Shown: piece after piece, positions 28,253-37,368 of the stretch | Layout: each line of letters begins with the position of its first letter | Position numbering within the stretch: position 1 is the stretch's first letter | Assembly (NCBI GenBank): GCA_016743235.1 | Contig: VRZD01000031.1 | Coordinates: 19,374-83,373, forward strand | Source of the DNA: Pantanalinema sp. GBBB05 | GTDB taxonomy: Bacteria; Cyanobacteriota; Cyanobacteriia; Leptolyngbyales; Leptolyngbyaceae | DNA: 64,000 nucleotides | Direction: 5' to 3' | Notes under the pieces: generated by a model | Seen by the model: the letters and a program-made list of their open reading frames with translations, nothing else | Databases searched by the model: none | What the model was told of the DNA's origin: nothing | Program-made: the position numbers and the translations under genes

Positions 28253-29050
28253 ATGACTAGCGCATCAAATCGCCCGTTGGCAGTTGTCACAGGGGCTTCC
28301 AGTGGCATCGGTTATGAACTTGCCAAGCAATTTGCTCAAAACGGCTTTGATCTGGTGGTAACGGCTACCAGTTCGGAGATTAATCAGGTCGCTCAAGCGT
28401 GTGAGTCACTCGGGGCAAAGGTGAAGACGGTCCAAGCCGATCTGGCGACCTATGACGGAGTCGAAGCGCTTTACCAGCAGATCCAAGCCATGGGTCGCCC
28501 AGTTGAAGCGATCGCCATTAATGCCGGGGTTGGCGTGGGTGGCAAGTTTACCGAGACGGATCTGAAGGCAGAACTGAATTTGATTGACTTGAATGTGACC
28601 TCGTCTGTGCATCTGGCGAAACGAGTGGTCAAGGATATGGTCGATCGCAATAGTGGTAAGGTGCTGTTCACCTCCTCGATCGCGGCATTAATGCCGGGAC
28701 CCTTTGAAGCGGTGTATGCTGCCTCGAAAGCGTTTATTCACTCGTTTGCCGAAGGGCTACGCAATGAATTAAAAGATACGGGGGTGACCGTCACTGCCCT
28801 GATGCCGGGACCCACAGAGACCAACTTTTTCCATCGAGCGGGTATGGATGATACTCAAGCGGGCGCAGGCGAGAAAGATGATCCAGCAGAGGTTGCCAAA
28901 CAGGGATTTAAGGCATTGATGGCAGACCGGGATGATATTGTGGCAGGCTCCTTAAAAACCAAAGTTCAGGGCAATATCAGTAAGGTTTTGCCAGATACCG
29001 TGAATGCAGAACTGCACCGTAAACTCACGGAACCCGGCTCTGCTAACTAG
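28253..29050 (+). CDS. Short-chain dehydrogenase/reductase
   Basis: A 265-residue classical SDR. The Rossmann nucleotide motif is TGASSGIGYELAK, followed by NAGVGVGG, the catalytic Ser in FTSSIAAL, and the YAASK Tyr/Lys pair. After TGxxxGIG the second strand ends TATSSE, lacking the acidic residue of NAD enzymes, so NADP(H) is likely. AGGAG lies upstream. An aldo/keto reductase follows by 37 bp in the same direction, suggesting a two-gene carbonyl-reducing operon. The substrate is unknown. Confidence 0.93.
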   Translation: MTSASNRPLAVVTGASSGIGYELAKQFAQNGFDLVVTATSSEINQVAQACESLGAKVKTVQADLATYDGVEALYQQIQAMGRPVEAIAINAGVGVGGKFTETDLKAELNLIDLNVTSSVHLAKRVVKDMVDRNSGKVLFTSSIAALMPGPFEAVYAASKAFIHSFAEGLRNELKDTGVTVTALMPGPTETNFFHRAGMDDTQAGAGEKDDPAEVAKQGFKALMADRDDIVAGSLKTKVQGNISKVLPDTVNAELHRKLTEPGSAN

Positions 29051-29087
29051 TCATAATTGCCCGATAAGAGAATTGCCCTAAGCGCTG

Positions 29088-30068
29088 ATGGAAAATGCAA
29101 TGACCGACAACATATCACAGCCAGATATGCTCTATCGAGAACTCGGTAGCACCGGAGAGCGGGTTTCTGCGATTGGTTTAGGCGGCTGGCATCTTAGTTT
29201 AAAGCATGTAGATGAACAACTCGCGATTCAGATTGTGCGGACTGCGATCGATCGGGGCATCACCTTCATGGATAATTGCTGGGATTACAACGATGGAGCT
29301 AGCGAGATTCGCATGGGGAAAGCCCTTCGCGATGGCTATCGAGACAAAGTGTTCCTGATGACTAAAATTGATGGTCGCTCTAAACAGGAAGCGGCTAAAC
29401 AGATCAATGAATCTCTCCAGCGGTTGCAAGTTGATTATATTGATTTAGTGCAGTATCACGAAGTTTTGCGGTTTGAAGACCCACACCGCATTTTTGATCA
29501 AGAGGGTGCCCATGCTGCCATCTTAGAGGCGCAAGCAGCAGGCAAACTTAGGTATATTGGCTTCACTGGTCATAAAGATCCAGCGATTCATTTGCACATG
29601 CTGGAGGTAGCCGATCACTATAACTTTAAGTTTGATACGGCTCAGATGCCCCTGAATGTGATGGACGCTCACTACCGTAGTTTTGCCAAACTGGTTGTGC
29701 CAGAGCTGGTCAAACGCCATATCGGTGTTTTGGGTATGAAGAGTATGGCAAACGGCATCTTGCTCCAGTCCAATACGGTCACGCCCATTGAATGTCTGCA
29801 TTACGCCTTGAATTTGCCTACTTCAGTCGTGATTACAGGGATTGATAGGATGGAAATTCTTGAGCAAGCGTTGGCAGCGGTGCGAACGTTTCAGCCGATG
29901 ACGGAACAGCAGGTACAAGCCTTGCTAGCTAAAACCGCAGAAGTTGGAGCCAGAGGGAAGTTTGAACCATTCAAAACCTCCTCTATTTTTGATGGTACTG
30001 CTCAGCATCCAGCTTGGCTGGGGGAAGAACCCCAACGGCTACAGCAATTGATGTCAGCGGCAGGATGA
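29088..30068 (+). CDS. Aldo/keto reductase
   Basis: A 326-residue (beta/alpha)8 NADPH oxidoreductase. The catalytic tetrad is recognisable: Asp in FMDNCWDYN, Tyr in the same segment, Lys in VFLMTKIDG and His in DLVQYHEVL. The start may be ATG 29088 or, five codons in, ATG 29100; no strong ribosome site decides. It follows the SDR by 37 bp. The GLGGWHL start and the C-terminal extension place it among oxidoreductases of the YccK/PA1127 style. The substrate is unknown. Confidence 0.92.
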   Translation: MENAMTDNISQPDMLYRELGSTGERVSAIGLGGWHLSLKHVDEQLAIQIVRTAIDRGITFMDNCWDYNDGASEIRMGKALRDGYRDKVFLMTKIDGRSKQEAAKQINESLQRLQVDYIDLVQYHEVLRFEDPHRIFDQEGAHAAILEAQAAGKLRYIGFTGHKDPAIHLHMLEVADHYNFKFDTAQMPLNVMDAHYRSFAKLVVPELVKRHIGVLGMKSMANGILLQSNTVTPIECLHYALNLPTSVVITGIDRMEILEQALAAVRTFQPMTEQQVQALLAKTAEVGARGKFEPFKTSSIFDGTAQHPAWLGEEPQRLQQLMSAAG

Positions 30069-30316
30069 GAGCAATGGCTATCCTGCTACAAACAGCCGTT
30101 ATCCACCAGTTCGATCAACACCTATGAGCGGCACTGACCAACCAGGGCAACCCGTAGAGGCGATCGCTAGTCAGCGAAGGGATGACAACCGAACCCATTG
30201 TGCCGGATTTTACGGTGATGGCTGAATGAGAAGACTGTTAATATCTCGTTACAATTGAGATCACGAAGTCAATGGCTTACAACCAGCCTTCGCACTCTGT
30301 ATTAAGAGGTGGCTCT

Positions 30317-31441
30317 ATGAACGGCAATATCCGTATTGGTAAGCTGTTTGGCATTCCTTTCTTCATCAACCCGTCCTGGTTTTTGGTGTTGGCATTGGTC
30401 ACGCTGACCTATGGGAATGGCTTAGCGACACAATTTCCGGCTTTACCACCTGGAACACCGTTACTGCTAGGACTGCTCACAGCCCTACTTCTGTTTGCCT
30501 CCGTCCTGCTACATGAATTGGCGCATAGTGCTGTGGCGTTACGCCAAGGGATTGGGGTGCAGTCAATTACTCTATTCCTGTTTGGCGGACTGGCTAGCTT
30601 AGAGGACGAATCGAAAACACCCGCTGAAGCCTTTTGGGTGGCGATCGCGGGACCGCTGGCTAGCTTGGGCTTATTTGGGGTACTCACCCTAGCCGGAATT
30701 ACGTTGCCGCTGGCAGGTCCCTTGGCTGCCATTCTGGCAGTGCTGACCTACGTTAACCTGGCGTTAGCCTTATTTAATCTGATTCCTGGGTTGCCCCTGG
30801 ATGGTGGCAATATTTTGAAAGCTGCCATCTGGAAACTCACAGGTAATCCCTACCAAGGCGTGAAGGTGGCGAGTCGGGTGGGGCAAGCCTTCGGGTGGCT
30901 CGCGATCGCATCTGGCTTACTGCCGCTAGTCCTGTATGGTAGCTTCGGCAATATTTGGAATCTCTTGCTGGGTTGGTTCCTGTTACGAAATGCGGGTCAG
31001 TCGGCTCAATTTGCGTCCTTGCAAGAACGCCTGACTGGCTTGACAGCGGCAGATGCTACGCTTGCCAATAGCCCAGTGATAGCGGCAGAGATGTCGCTGC
31101 GGGAGTTTGCCGACCAACAGATTTTGCACCACTCTACCTGGCGCAAGTTTTTAGTCACGAACAGCGAGGCGCAGTTGCTCGGCGAAATTGCCATCGATGA
31201 CCTCAAGACGGTTCCCGTAGAGCAGTGGTCTGAGACTCCAGTCACCGCCTTAGTGCGGGCGATCGAGCCTGCCACGATTGTGGTTGAAAATCAGCCGTTG
31301 TTAGATGTCGTCAAAGTGCTAGAAACCAACCACTTGCCAGCTTTACCTGTAGTTCAAGCCAATGGGGCTTTGCTCGGTCTTTTGGAGAAAGCGGCAGTGA
31401 TTCATCTCTTACAACGTCAACCTCACGTGGCTTCTGCCTGA
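30317..31441 (+). CDS. Site-2 protease family membrane metalloprotease with CBS-like tail
   Basis: About 374 residues from ATG 30317, preceded by GAGGTGG; the frame extends to ATG 30272 without a site. It is an M50 intramembrane zinc protease: HELAH within a helix near residue 70 supplies two His and Glu, and GLPLDGGNILKA supplies the third, Asp, ligand. About six hydrophobic segments cover residues 1-240, including FLFGGLASLEDE, typical of the cyanobacterial and Rip3-like branch. The C-terminal 130 residues resemble a CBS pair, for nucleotide control. Such proteases release membrane-bound regulators; the target is unknown. Confidence 0.9.
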   Translation: MNGNIRIGKLFGIPFFINPSWFLVLALVTLTYGNGLATQFPALPPGTPLLLGLLTALLLFASVLLHELAHSAVALRQGIGVQSITLFLFGGLASLEDESKTPAEAFWVAIAGPLASLGLFGVLTLAGITLPLAGPLAAILAVLTYVNLALALFNLIPGLPLDGGNILKAAIWKLTGNPYQGVKVASRVGQAFGWLAIASGLLPLVLYGSFGNIWNLLLGWFLLRNAGQSAQFASLQERLTGLTAADATLANSPVIAAEMSLREFADQQILHHSTWRKFLVTNSEAQLLGEIAIDDLKTVPVEQWSETPVTALVRAIEPATIVVENQPLLDVVKVLETNHLPALPVVQANGALLGLLEKAAVIHLLQRQPHVASA

Positions 31442-31504
31442 ACAGGTGACGGGTAAACAAGCTAGTCGCTACGGTTCCCTGTTTCATCTCCCATGCTATT
31501 CAGT

Positions 31505-31533
31505 AGCCTCCTGCCCAAACGGGTTAGGAGGCT
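31505..31533 (+). terminator. Hairpin between convergent genes
   Basis: AGCCTCCT at 31505-31512 pairs with AGGAGGCT at 31526-31533. An inner CCC/GGG pair flanks the loop. The T tail is short, so intrinsic termination may be weak. It lies between a plus-strand stop (31441) and a minus-strand stop (31550), as expected for a terminator. Confidence 0.6.
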
Positions 31534-31549
31534 TTGGATTGGGCGATCG

Positions 31550-32485
31550 CTACTTAAACATCGATTGCTTGAGGGCAGATTGATCCCAGTTACCCAAACG
31601 GGCGGCAGCTTCATAAGTGCTTTGTAAAAACTCTAACAATACTTGATCCGGTGATTCTGCCTCACGAACAGCATCATAGGGCAAAATAAATTCACCCAAT
31701 TCTGTACTGTAAAACGCTGCCTCCGGACGGATCGCCGCCTGCTTCAAACCCTCAGGTTCTGGGTAAGCGTAGGAATAAAAGGCTGGGTACGATAATCCAA
31801 CTCCGGGCCAAAATCCAGCGCTACTCACCTCATGGGAATAGGCTTCCTTGGCTACGGCATCCGGTAAATGCGGTACACCGCCGGGATGTTCGGGAGCCGA
31901 TCGCCCCGAAAAGCGAGTCACGGCTAAATCAAAACTGCCCCAGAAAAAATGTACGGGACTGACCTTACCGCAAAAGTGCGATCGAAATTCTCGCAATACG
32001 CGATCGGACTGTAACAGGATTCTCCAAAACCGATTGGCATACTCAGCATCATAGGCAGCATGAGTTTCGTCTTGCTCAAACCGAATTGGATCGGGTACTT
32101 CATTCGGTTTGGTATTGATGGTGATGTGAAGATCTAACGATCTAAGGTGCTCCATCACGCTCTGGTAAAAATCTGCTACCGAGCGAGGATAAAGGGCGAT
32201 CGTTTGTCTAGCTCCTTCACTGGTTTGAATCAGCAGCTGATGGTCGATGAAATCAAAGTCGATTTGAAAGAGCCGGCTACCATAGGGAATTGTTGAAGTG
32301 GTTAATCCCCGAGCCGTTAAATAGAGTGGCACATGCCACGAATGATTAATCCACGGGGTTTGTACCAATCGGATTTTGCCAATGATTTGAGTCCACATAT
32401 GCAGTGTGGCATAAGTATCTTGCCATGCCTCCAGGGGTAAACTCGGCCAAATCTCCGTTGAAGTCGTGGTCGGCTGATTCGACAT
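31550..32485 (-). CDS. DUF5996-family protein
   Basis: About 311 residues. GAGGAG directly precedes ATC-ATG-ATG, so translation most likely starts at ATG 32485 (or 32488), not at the frame's first ATG (32503). The sequence matches my recollection of DUF5996: WPSLPLEAWQDTYATLHMWTQ at the start, PVHFFWGSFDLAVTRFSGR in the middle and AFYSYAYPEPEG later. No signal peptide or membrane helix. The biochemical role of the family is unknown. It stands alone, convergent with the site-2 protease gene. Confidence 0.85.
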   Translation of the reverse strand: MSNQPTTTSTEIWPSLPLEAWQDTYATLHMWTQIIGKIRLVQTPWINHSWHVPLYLTARGLTTSTIPYGSRLFQIDFDFIDHQLLIQTSEGARQTIALYPRSVADFYQSVMEHLRSLDLHITINTKPNEVPDPIRFEQDETHAAYDAEYANRFWRILLQSDRVLREFRSHFCGKVSPVHFFWGSFDLAVTRFSGRSAPEHPGGVPHLPDAVAKEAYSHEVSSAGFWPGVGLSYPAFYSYAYPEPEGLKQAAIRPEAAFYSTELGEFILPYDAVREAESPDQVLLEFLQSTYEAAARLGNWDQSALKQSMFK

Positions 32486-32793
32486 CATGATCTCCTCATT
32501 CAATGAACGCCCAACATGCTTAAGGGTTTTGTTTGTTCAGCGGTAAAACACTCTTCCCTGTTGCTCCAATTCTGCTGAACTGATTACACTAGGTCTGGTC
32601 TCATAGTAACCAACGTCCAAATGGCGTCAACAACCATCGTGTCATTTCTGGGAATCCCAAATTAACAGCATAGTCACCCATCTCAGCGGTAGGATCAGGA
32701 AAAGGTTATGTGCTTTAAAGATAGCCACCGCTCCATCTCCCCATCTGCGGGCAGGTGTAACGAATCATCTTTCTCTCGTCTCCACTTGGCGCT
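32486..32793. other. Divergent intergenic region
   Basis: About 310 bp between the DUF5996 gene and the DHH-like gene. No gene, repeat or clear structure is seen. Confidence 0.4.
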
Positions 32794-33798
32794 ATGCAGT
32801 ACCTCGTAACAACTAAAGCCGATCGTCTCCCTCCCGATCATCAAATCATCATGGTAGATGGCACAGTCCCCGATTGGACTGCCAAATCAGGAGATTTGCA
32901 TTGGGATCATCACCGTCCCGCTGGAGCGGATATCCAGATCGATGAAATTCCTTTACCGCAAGGACAATCATTAGTCGAAGCGCAATCTACCAATCAACCT
33001 CCTTGCTTGGTCACCACAATGGTAGACGCAGATGCTTGCTGTGCGGCCGCCTGGGTACAGTTACGCCAGGACGTTTTAACTGCCGAAACGATCGCCAAAT
33101 TTAAAGCGATCGCCTGGGATTGTGACCATCTTACGGTTCCTGAAGCATTAACGACCTATGCTGAGTTTGCGGCTAAAGCTGTTGTCGCCTTAAGAACTTC
33201 CAGTGAGGGGATTGCGGCTGATTTGGGACTGCCCCATGAACGCAAAGAGTGGGCAGACACAGACTGGGAAGCCTACTCATCAGAAGCATTTCGGCGGGGA
33301 ACCGAATGGCTGATTGCTGCCGCTAAGGGCGAGCGCTCTTATCCGGGTGAGAACGGTGACGTGGATGATTATTGGCAGCAGATCGAAGCAGATGCACAGA
33401 TGTTAATTGACCAGAAGCGGATTCAGTTTATTAGCACTGATCGGGGTGATATTGCCATCTGTGATCAAACGAGTACGGGGCATGCGATCGATCCACGTTC
33501 ATTCTATAACGCCATTCCCAAGCTGCATCACACTTCAATCGTGCATCTCCGTCCAGAATCAATTACGATTCGGGATCATCGCACTGGAGGAACCCAGTAC
33601 ACCCTCGGGAGCATTCCTTTGCATCCAGAGCAGCAAAAACTCGGTTTTACCCAAGGCACATTCGATCGCCTGAGTGCAGCGGAGCAAGCCAAAAACCCTG
33701 AATCTGGTCACTGGGGCGGACGACGTACTTTTGGTGGTTCTCCCTGGAATACGCCCTCAGAGTTAACCGTAGAAGAAATTGTTGCTTTATTAGACTAG
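32794..33798 (+). CDS. DHH-phosphoesterase-like protein of unknown function
   Basis: A 334-residue cytosolic protein. Features recall the DHH superfamily without being a firm match: HWDHHRPAG near residue 38, VDADACCAAAWVQL near 95 and WDCDHL near 115 could give metal-binding Asp and His, and the C-terminus GHWGGRRTFGGSPWNT resembles the glycine-rich substrate loop of DHHA1 domains. If real, it may hydrolyse a small phosphoester or nucleotide. No operon partner. The assignment rests on motif resemblance only. Confidence 0.7.
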   Translation: MQYLVTTKADRLPPDHQIIMVDGTVPDWTAKSGDLHWDHHRPAGADIQIDEIPLPQGQSLVEAQSTNQPPCLVTTMVDADACCAAAWVQLRQDVLTAETIAKFKAIAWDCDHLTVPEALTTYAEFAAKAVVALRTSSEGIAADLGLPHERKEWADTDWEAYSSEAFRRGTEWLIAAAKGERSYPGENGDVDDYWQQIEADAQMLIDQKRIQFISTDRGDIAICDQTSTGHAIDPRSFYNAIPKLHHTSIVHLRPESITIRDHRTGGTQYTLGSIPLHPEQQKLGFTQGTFDRLSAAEQAKNPESGHWGGRRTFGGSPWNTPSELTVEEIVALLD

Positions 33799-33904
33799 CC
33801 ATCTTTCTAAGAACATTAGGCAGGAGCAAATGGCTTGAAAACACACTTCCCCATCTTTAATTTTAACTAAAAAGGCGGCGGCAAAGGAACAAATTAGCAA
33901 ATTA

Positions 33905-33939
33905 TAAATTCAGATGGAGCGATCGATACCCCATCTGAA
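33905..33939 (-). terminator. Likely terminator of the methyltransferase gene
   Basis: Read on the minus strand, TTCAGATGG pairs with CCATCTGAA (plus coordinates 33931-33939 and 33909-33917), followed by TTTATAATTT. It begins about 20 nt after the stop at 33961. Confidence 0.55.
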
Positions 33940-33960
33940 CCTAAGTCTATTTTGACCTTA

Positions 33961-34629
33961 CTAGCGCAAATTAGCAGGAGGGTTTTCAGGTACAACCCAG
34001 TAATAAACTGTTCTACCCTCTACTTCCACTACTTTTTCAGGTTTCCAATCCCCCATATCAAACGCATGAGAAACAATGCGAGTACCTGGTTTTAATTCAC
34101 GTAGTAATTTCGGTCGAAGCTTGAGATTAAGGTCTGGTAACAAGTAGAGTGTCACAACTGTAGCATCACGAAAATCTGTTTCGAATAAGTCTGCCTGCCG
34201 GAACTGGACACGATCGGTTACTCCCGCTTTTTGAGCATTCTCATTGGCTTCGCGAATCCGTTGAGGGTTGATATCGATCCCGATTCCCCGTGCCCCGCGC
34301 TCCTGAGCTGCCGTAATCACAATTCGACCATCACCACTACCCAAGTCATAAACTACATCATCCGATTGCACATTTGCCAGCCGCAGCATTTCGTTAACCA
34401 CAGCCGTTGGGGTTGGCACATAGACCACATCAGGACTGCGAGTTGGTGCTTCGGTAGTAGGGGTAGGAACAGCTTGCGCTTGCGCAGACACGGTATCTGT
34501 CTGGGAGGCAACAGGAGCGCTTTCAGACTCTGGCTCGAAATTCCGCAGTTGTGTGCAACCGAGCCCAGTTAAGCTCAGAACGCCAATACCCACCAATAGC
34601 GATCGCTGAATCAATTGGAATTGCATCAT
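33961..34629 (-). CDS. Exported class I SAM methyltransferase, putative lipoprotein
   Basis: About 222 residues. The start is ATG 34629: AGGAG is 6 nt upstream, whereas the long frame to 34725 would run into the neighbouring transporter gene. The N-terminus is a signal sequence ending LTGLGC, a weak lipobox with Cys25, then a Pro/Thr/Ala/Glu-rich linker. Residues 80-222 form a Rossmann methyltransferase with motif I VVYDLGSGDGRI and motif II GIGIDINP. The SAM-binding residues look intact. An outward-facing methyltransferase is odd because SAM is cytosolic; cytosolic membrane anchoring is the alternative. The substrate is unknown. Confidence 0.82.
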   Translation of the reverse strand: MMQFQLIQRSLLVGIGVLSLTGLGCTQLRNFEPESESAPVASQTDTVSAQAQAVPTPTTEAPTRSPDVVYVPTPTAVVNEMLRLANVQSDDVVYDLGSGDGRIVITAAQERGARGIGIDINPQRIREANENAQKAGVTDRVQFRQADLFETDFRDATVVTLYLLPDLNLKLRPKLLRELKPGTRIVSHAFDMGDWKPEKVVEVEGRTVYYWVVPENPPANLR

Positions 34630-34660
34630 TATCATCTCCTGCAACAATGAGTTTTCAAGG

Positions 34661-36013
34661 TTATGTAGTCCGACGCACAAAGGGCAGACCCAGTAAAACA
34701 ACGATGACACCAGCGATCGCGCCAATCCCTGTATAAATCAGGCTGGAGTAGAGCAAATAGCCACAAACTACACAAAACAAAATCGGCACGATCGGATAAA
34801 GTGGCACTCGAAATGGGCGAAAACGCAAGGGTTCCCGAATTCGCAAGATGATCAGCGATAGAGTGCTAAGCAGGAAAAAGCCCCAGAAGATGGGGGCAGT
34901 ATAGTCCACCATGGTTTCAAACCCTTTACGGGTGAGAGTTCCTAGCCCAACGAGAATGAGCGCGATCGCGCCTTGCAGTAAATAAGCTGTAGTAGGTGAG
35001 CTGGGCTGCGGTTGCCAGTGTCCCAGCCAACGAAACGGTGAAATATCCTGCCCTAACGCAAAACTAGTGCGGGCTCCGGTCAGAATTGTGGCATTGATTG
35101 AACTCAATGTAGCCAGGACAACCAACCCACTCACGAAGGCAGCACCTGGTTCTCCCAAACTCCGACGCACCAAATCGGCGGCAACCGCTTGAGAGGTTGC
35201 CATATCTGCCACACCTAATCCTCGTAAATAAGCCAGGTTCAGCAACAGATAAGTTCCGGTGATGATCCCAATGCTCCAAAGTAGCGATCGCACGATATTT
35301 CGCTGCGGATTAGAGATTTCTGCCGAAATATAAGCAGCTTCATTCCATCCCCCATAGGACAGCAGCACAAAAACCAGTGCTAACCCCCAGGAAGGCGTAG
35401 CCGTCAATGCTGCCGTAGAAGTTCCAGCCACAACCGGTGGAGAGAAAGCCAGCCCAAGTAAAATTACCAGCCCTAAACCCAAAATCAATGCTAGGGCAAG
35501 CCAATTCTGGAGTTGCTTGCTTTGACGTAGCCCAACAATATTGAGTGCTGTCAGCACAGCGATCGCGATGACAGCATAAATCGAGGTCGAATAGTCACCG
35601 AAGGCAAATAGCTGAGAAGCATAGTCACCTAATACAAAGGCTAACAGCGCGATCGAACCGGTCTGAATCACGGTCATGCGCGCCCACGCAAACAATACGG
35701 CAAGCGGTTGCCCAAACGCCCGTTTTAGATAGTAGTAGTTACCACCGACATGGGGATAAGTTGTTGCCAGTTCGGCATAGCACAGTGCCCCTAATAACGA
35801 TACAACACCACCCAGTAGCCAGATCTGGATGACACCACCACTTGTCCCAGTATTAGCTGCAACAAATGCAGGCGTTTCAAAAATTCCAGCTCCAATCACT
35901 AATCCAACAATTAAGGCGATCGCATCTACTAGAGTAATAGAAGGTTTCGGCGCCGCTGTTGGGAAGTTCTGATGTTCCAGGAGTACTAAGTTTTTCGATC
36001 TATCTACACCCAT
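34661..36013 (-). CDS. APC-family amino acid permease
   Basis: A 450-residue inner-membrane transporter with about 12 hydrophobic segments. The first helix holds the substrate-binding GLVIGAGIFETPAFVA motif of APC transporters, and ALCYAELATTYPHVGGNYYYL follows in helix 2-3, typical of the LAT/AAT group. It would carry an amino acid by proton symport or exchange. The methyltransferase gene follows about 30 bp later on the same strand, so the two may be co-transcribed. The substrate is not predictable. Confidence 0.93.
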   Translation of the reverse strand: MGVDRSKNLVLLEHQNFPTAAPKPSITLVDAIALIVGLVIGAGIFETPAFVAANTGTSGGVIQIWLLGGVVSLLGALCYAELATTYPHVGGNYYYLKRAFGQPLAVLFAWARMTVIQTGSIALLAFVLGDYASQLFAFGDYSTSIYAVIAIAVLTALNIVGLRQSKQLQNWLALALILGLGLVILLGLAFSPPVVAGTSTAALTATPSWGLALVFVLLSYGGWNEAAYISAEISNPQRNIVRSLLWSIGIITGTYLLLNLAYLRGLGVADMATSQAVAADLVRRSLGEPGAAFVSGLVVLATLSSINATILTGARTSFALGQDISPFRWLGHWQPQPSSPTTAYLLQGAIALILVGLGTLTRKGFETMVDYTAPIFWGFFLLSTLSLIILRIREPLRFRPFRVPLYPIVPILFCVVCGYLLYSSLIYTGIGAIAGVIVVLLGLPFVRRTT

Positions 36014-36111
36014 ATTTCTTCAACAACTAAAAGTTGAACATGGTACTTAAGCTCTACTTTTAGCGTCAATCGCAAATGTGACGGGAAAGTGACAGTATGG
36101 ATAAATCACTT

Positions 36112-37368
36112 CTACCACAGGAGTAAATCAATTTGAAATAAAGAGCCTTGACCGAGCTGGCTCCTGACCGTAAGTTGCCCACCTTGAGCGGCAACAATTT
36201 GCTGAGCGATCGCCAGCCCCAACCCCGAACCACCCGTTTCACGAGTACGCTCTTCGTTCACCCGATAAAATCGCTCAAAAATATGCGGTAAATCCGATTC
36301 CGGAATCCCAATTCCAGTATCTTCAACCTGAATTAGGCAATGGTGAGGCTGAGGGATTAACCGAACCCAGATCGTGCCTGGCTCTAAGGTATATTTACCA
36401 GCGTTAGTTAATAGATTAATGATTGCTTGCCGCAATAGGTCAGAATTACCCTGAACTGCCACTGGTGCTTCAGGTAGTTCTAAATGCAAGGTTAAATGTT
36501 GAATAAACGGCTGAATTGATGGAGCCGCGATCGTTTCTTTCAACAAGTTATTAACGTTAACTGCTGACATGGATGCGGCAGTTAATGGTTCTGATTGACG
36601 AGCTAAAAATAATAGATCCGTAACGATCTGATTCATTGACTTGGTCGTTGCAGCAATTTTTTCTAAACGAGAGTGTTTTGGCTTACCGTCTGCAACTGGG
36701 CTGAGTAAACCAACCTGGGCATTGCTGAGAATCACTGCCAACGGTGCTCTTAATTCATGGGAAGCATCAGAGGTAAAGCGTTGCAGTTGCAGGTAGGCAT
36801 GCCGAATCGGTCGCATTGCTAGCCCACTTAAAAACCAACCTGTCAAACTAATCACCCCTAATGTTAACGGCACAGCCATGACCATCACCATGAGCAGCCC
36901 CCGCAGTGTCTCCTGCGCTTCAGTTAATGGGATCGCAATCTGGAGGTAGCCGATCGTGCGGTGATTTTGTTCAACGGGTAGGGTTAATTGTCGGTGCCAT
37001 TCAACACTGGATTGAATCGTCTCGAAAGCCGCCTCTACCTGGATCTCAGCCGGGGGTGATGAGCCATAAAACTGGCGCAACTTTCCAGTTGCTGAATACC
37101 AACGGGCATAGATGATATTGCTATCGACCGGGGGAGAATAGTTGCCTAAAATCGGCACACTACTCAGGTCAATCTCGTCCTGTCCCTGCCGCAATCGGTA
37201 GTCAATATTAGCAACCATCACTCTAGCTTTTTTGTAAAGTAAGCGATCAATCTCTTCCAACCGATCGCCTGCTCTCTGGTAATAAATTACGCCTGCAAAC
37301 AGCACCAAAATGCTACCCATAGACAGGGTAAACCAACGGGCAAGGGTACGGCGGCTACGATTGAACAT
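36112..37368 (-). CDS. Two-component sensor histidine kinase (RppB/NrsS-like)
   Basis: A 418-residue membrane sensor. One helix near residues 10-30 and one near 155-180 bracket an extracytoplasmic sensor region. The dimerisation domain has the phospho-His in SDASHELRAPLAVIL near residue 202. The ATPase domain shows NLLTNAGKYT, VEDTGIGIPE, FERFYRVNEE and GGSGLGLAIAQ, all intact. It overlaps the response-regulator gene by 14 bp. The pair resembles cyanobacterial RppA-RppB/NrsRS, which respond to nickel or redox state. The stimulus here is inferred from similarity only. Confidence 0.93.
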   Translation of the reverse strand: MFNRSRRTLARWFTLSMGSILVLFAGVIYYQRAGDRLEEIDRLLYKKARVMVANIDYRLRQGQDEIDLSSVPILGNYSPPVDSNIIYARWYSATGKLRQFYGSSPPAEIQVEAAFETIQSSVEWHRQLTLPVEQNHRTIGYLQIAIPLTEAQETLRGLLMVMVMAVPLTLGVISLTGWFLSGLAMRPIRHAYLQLQRFTSDASHELRAPLAVILSNAQVGLLSPVADGKPKHSRLEKIAATTKSMNQIVTDLLFLARQSEPLTAASMSAVNVNNLLKETIAAPSIQPFIQHLTLHLELPEAPVAVQGNSDLLRQAIINLLTNAGKYTLEPGTIWVRLIPQPHHCLIQVEDTGIGIPESDLPHIFERFYRVNEERTRETGGSGLGLAIAQQIVAAQGGQLTVRSQLGQGSLFQIDLLLW

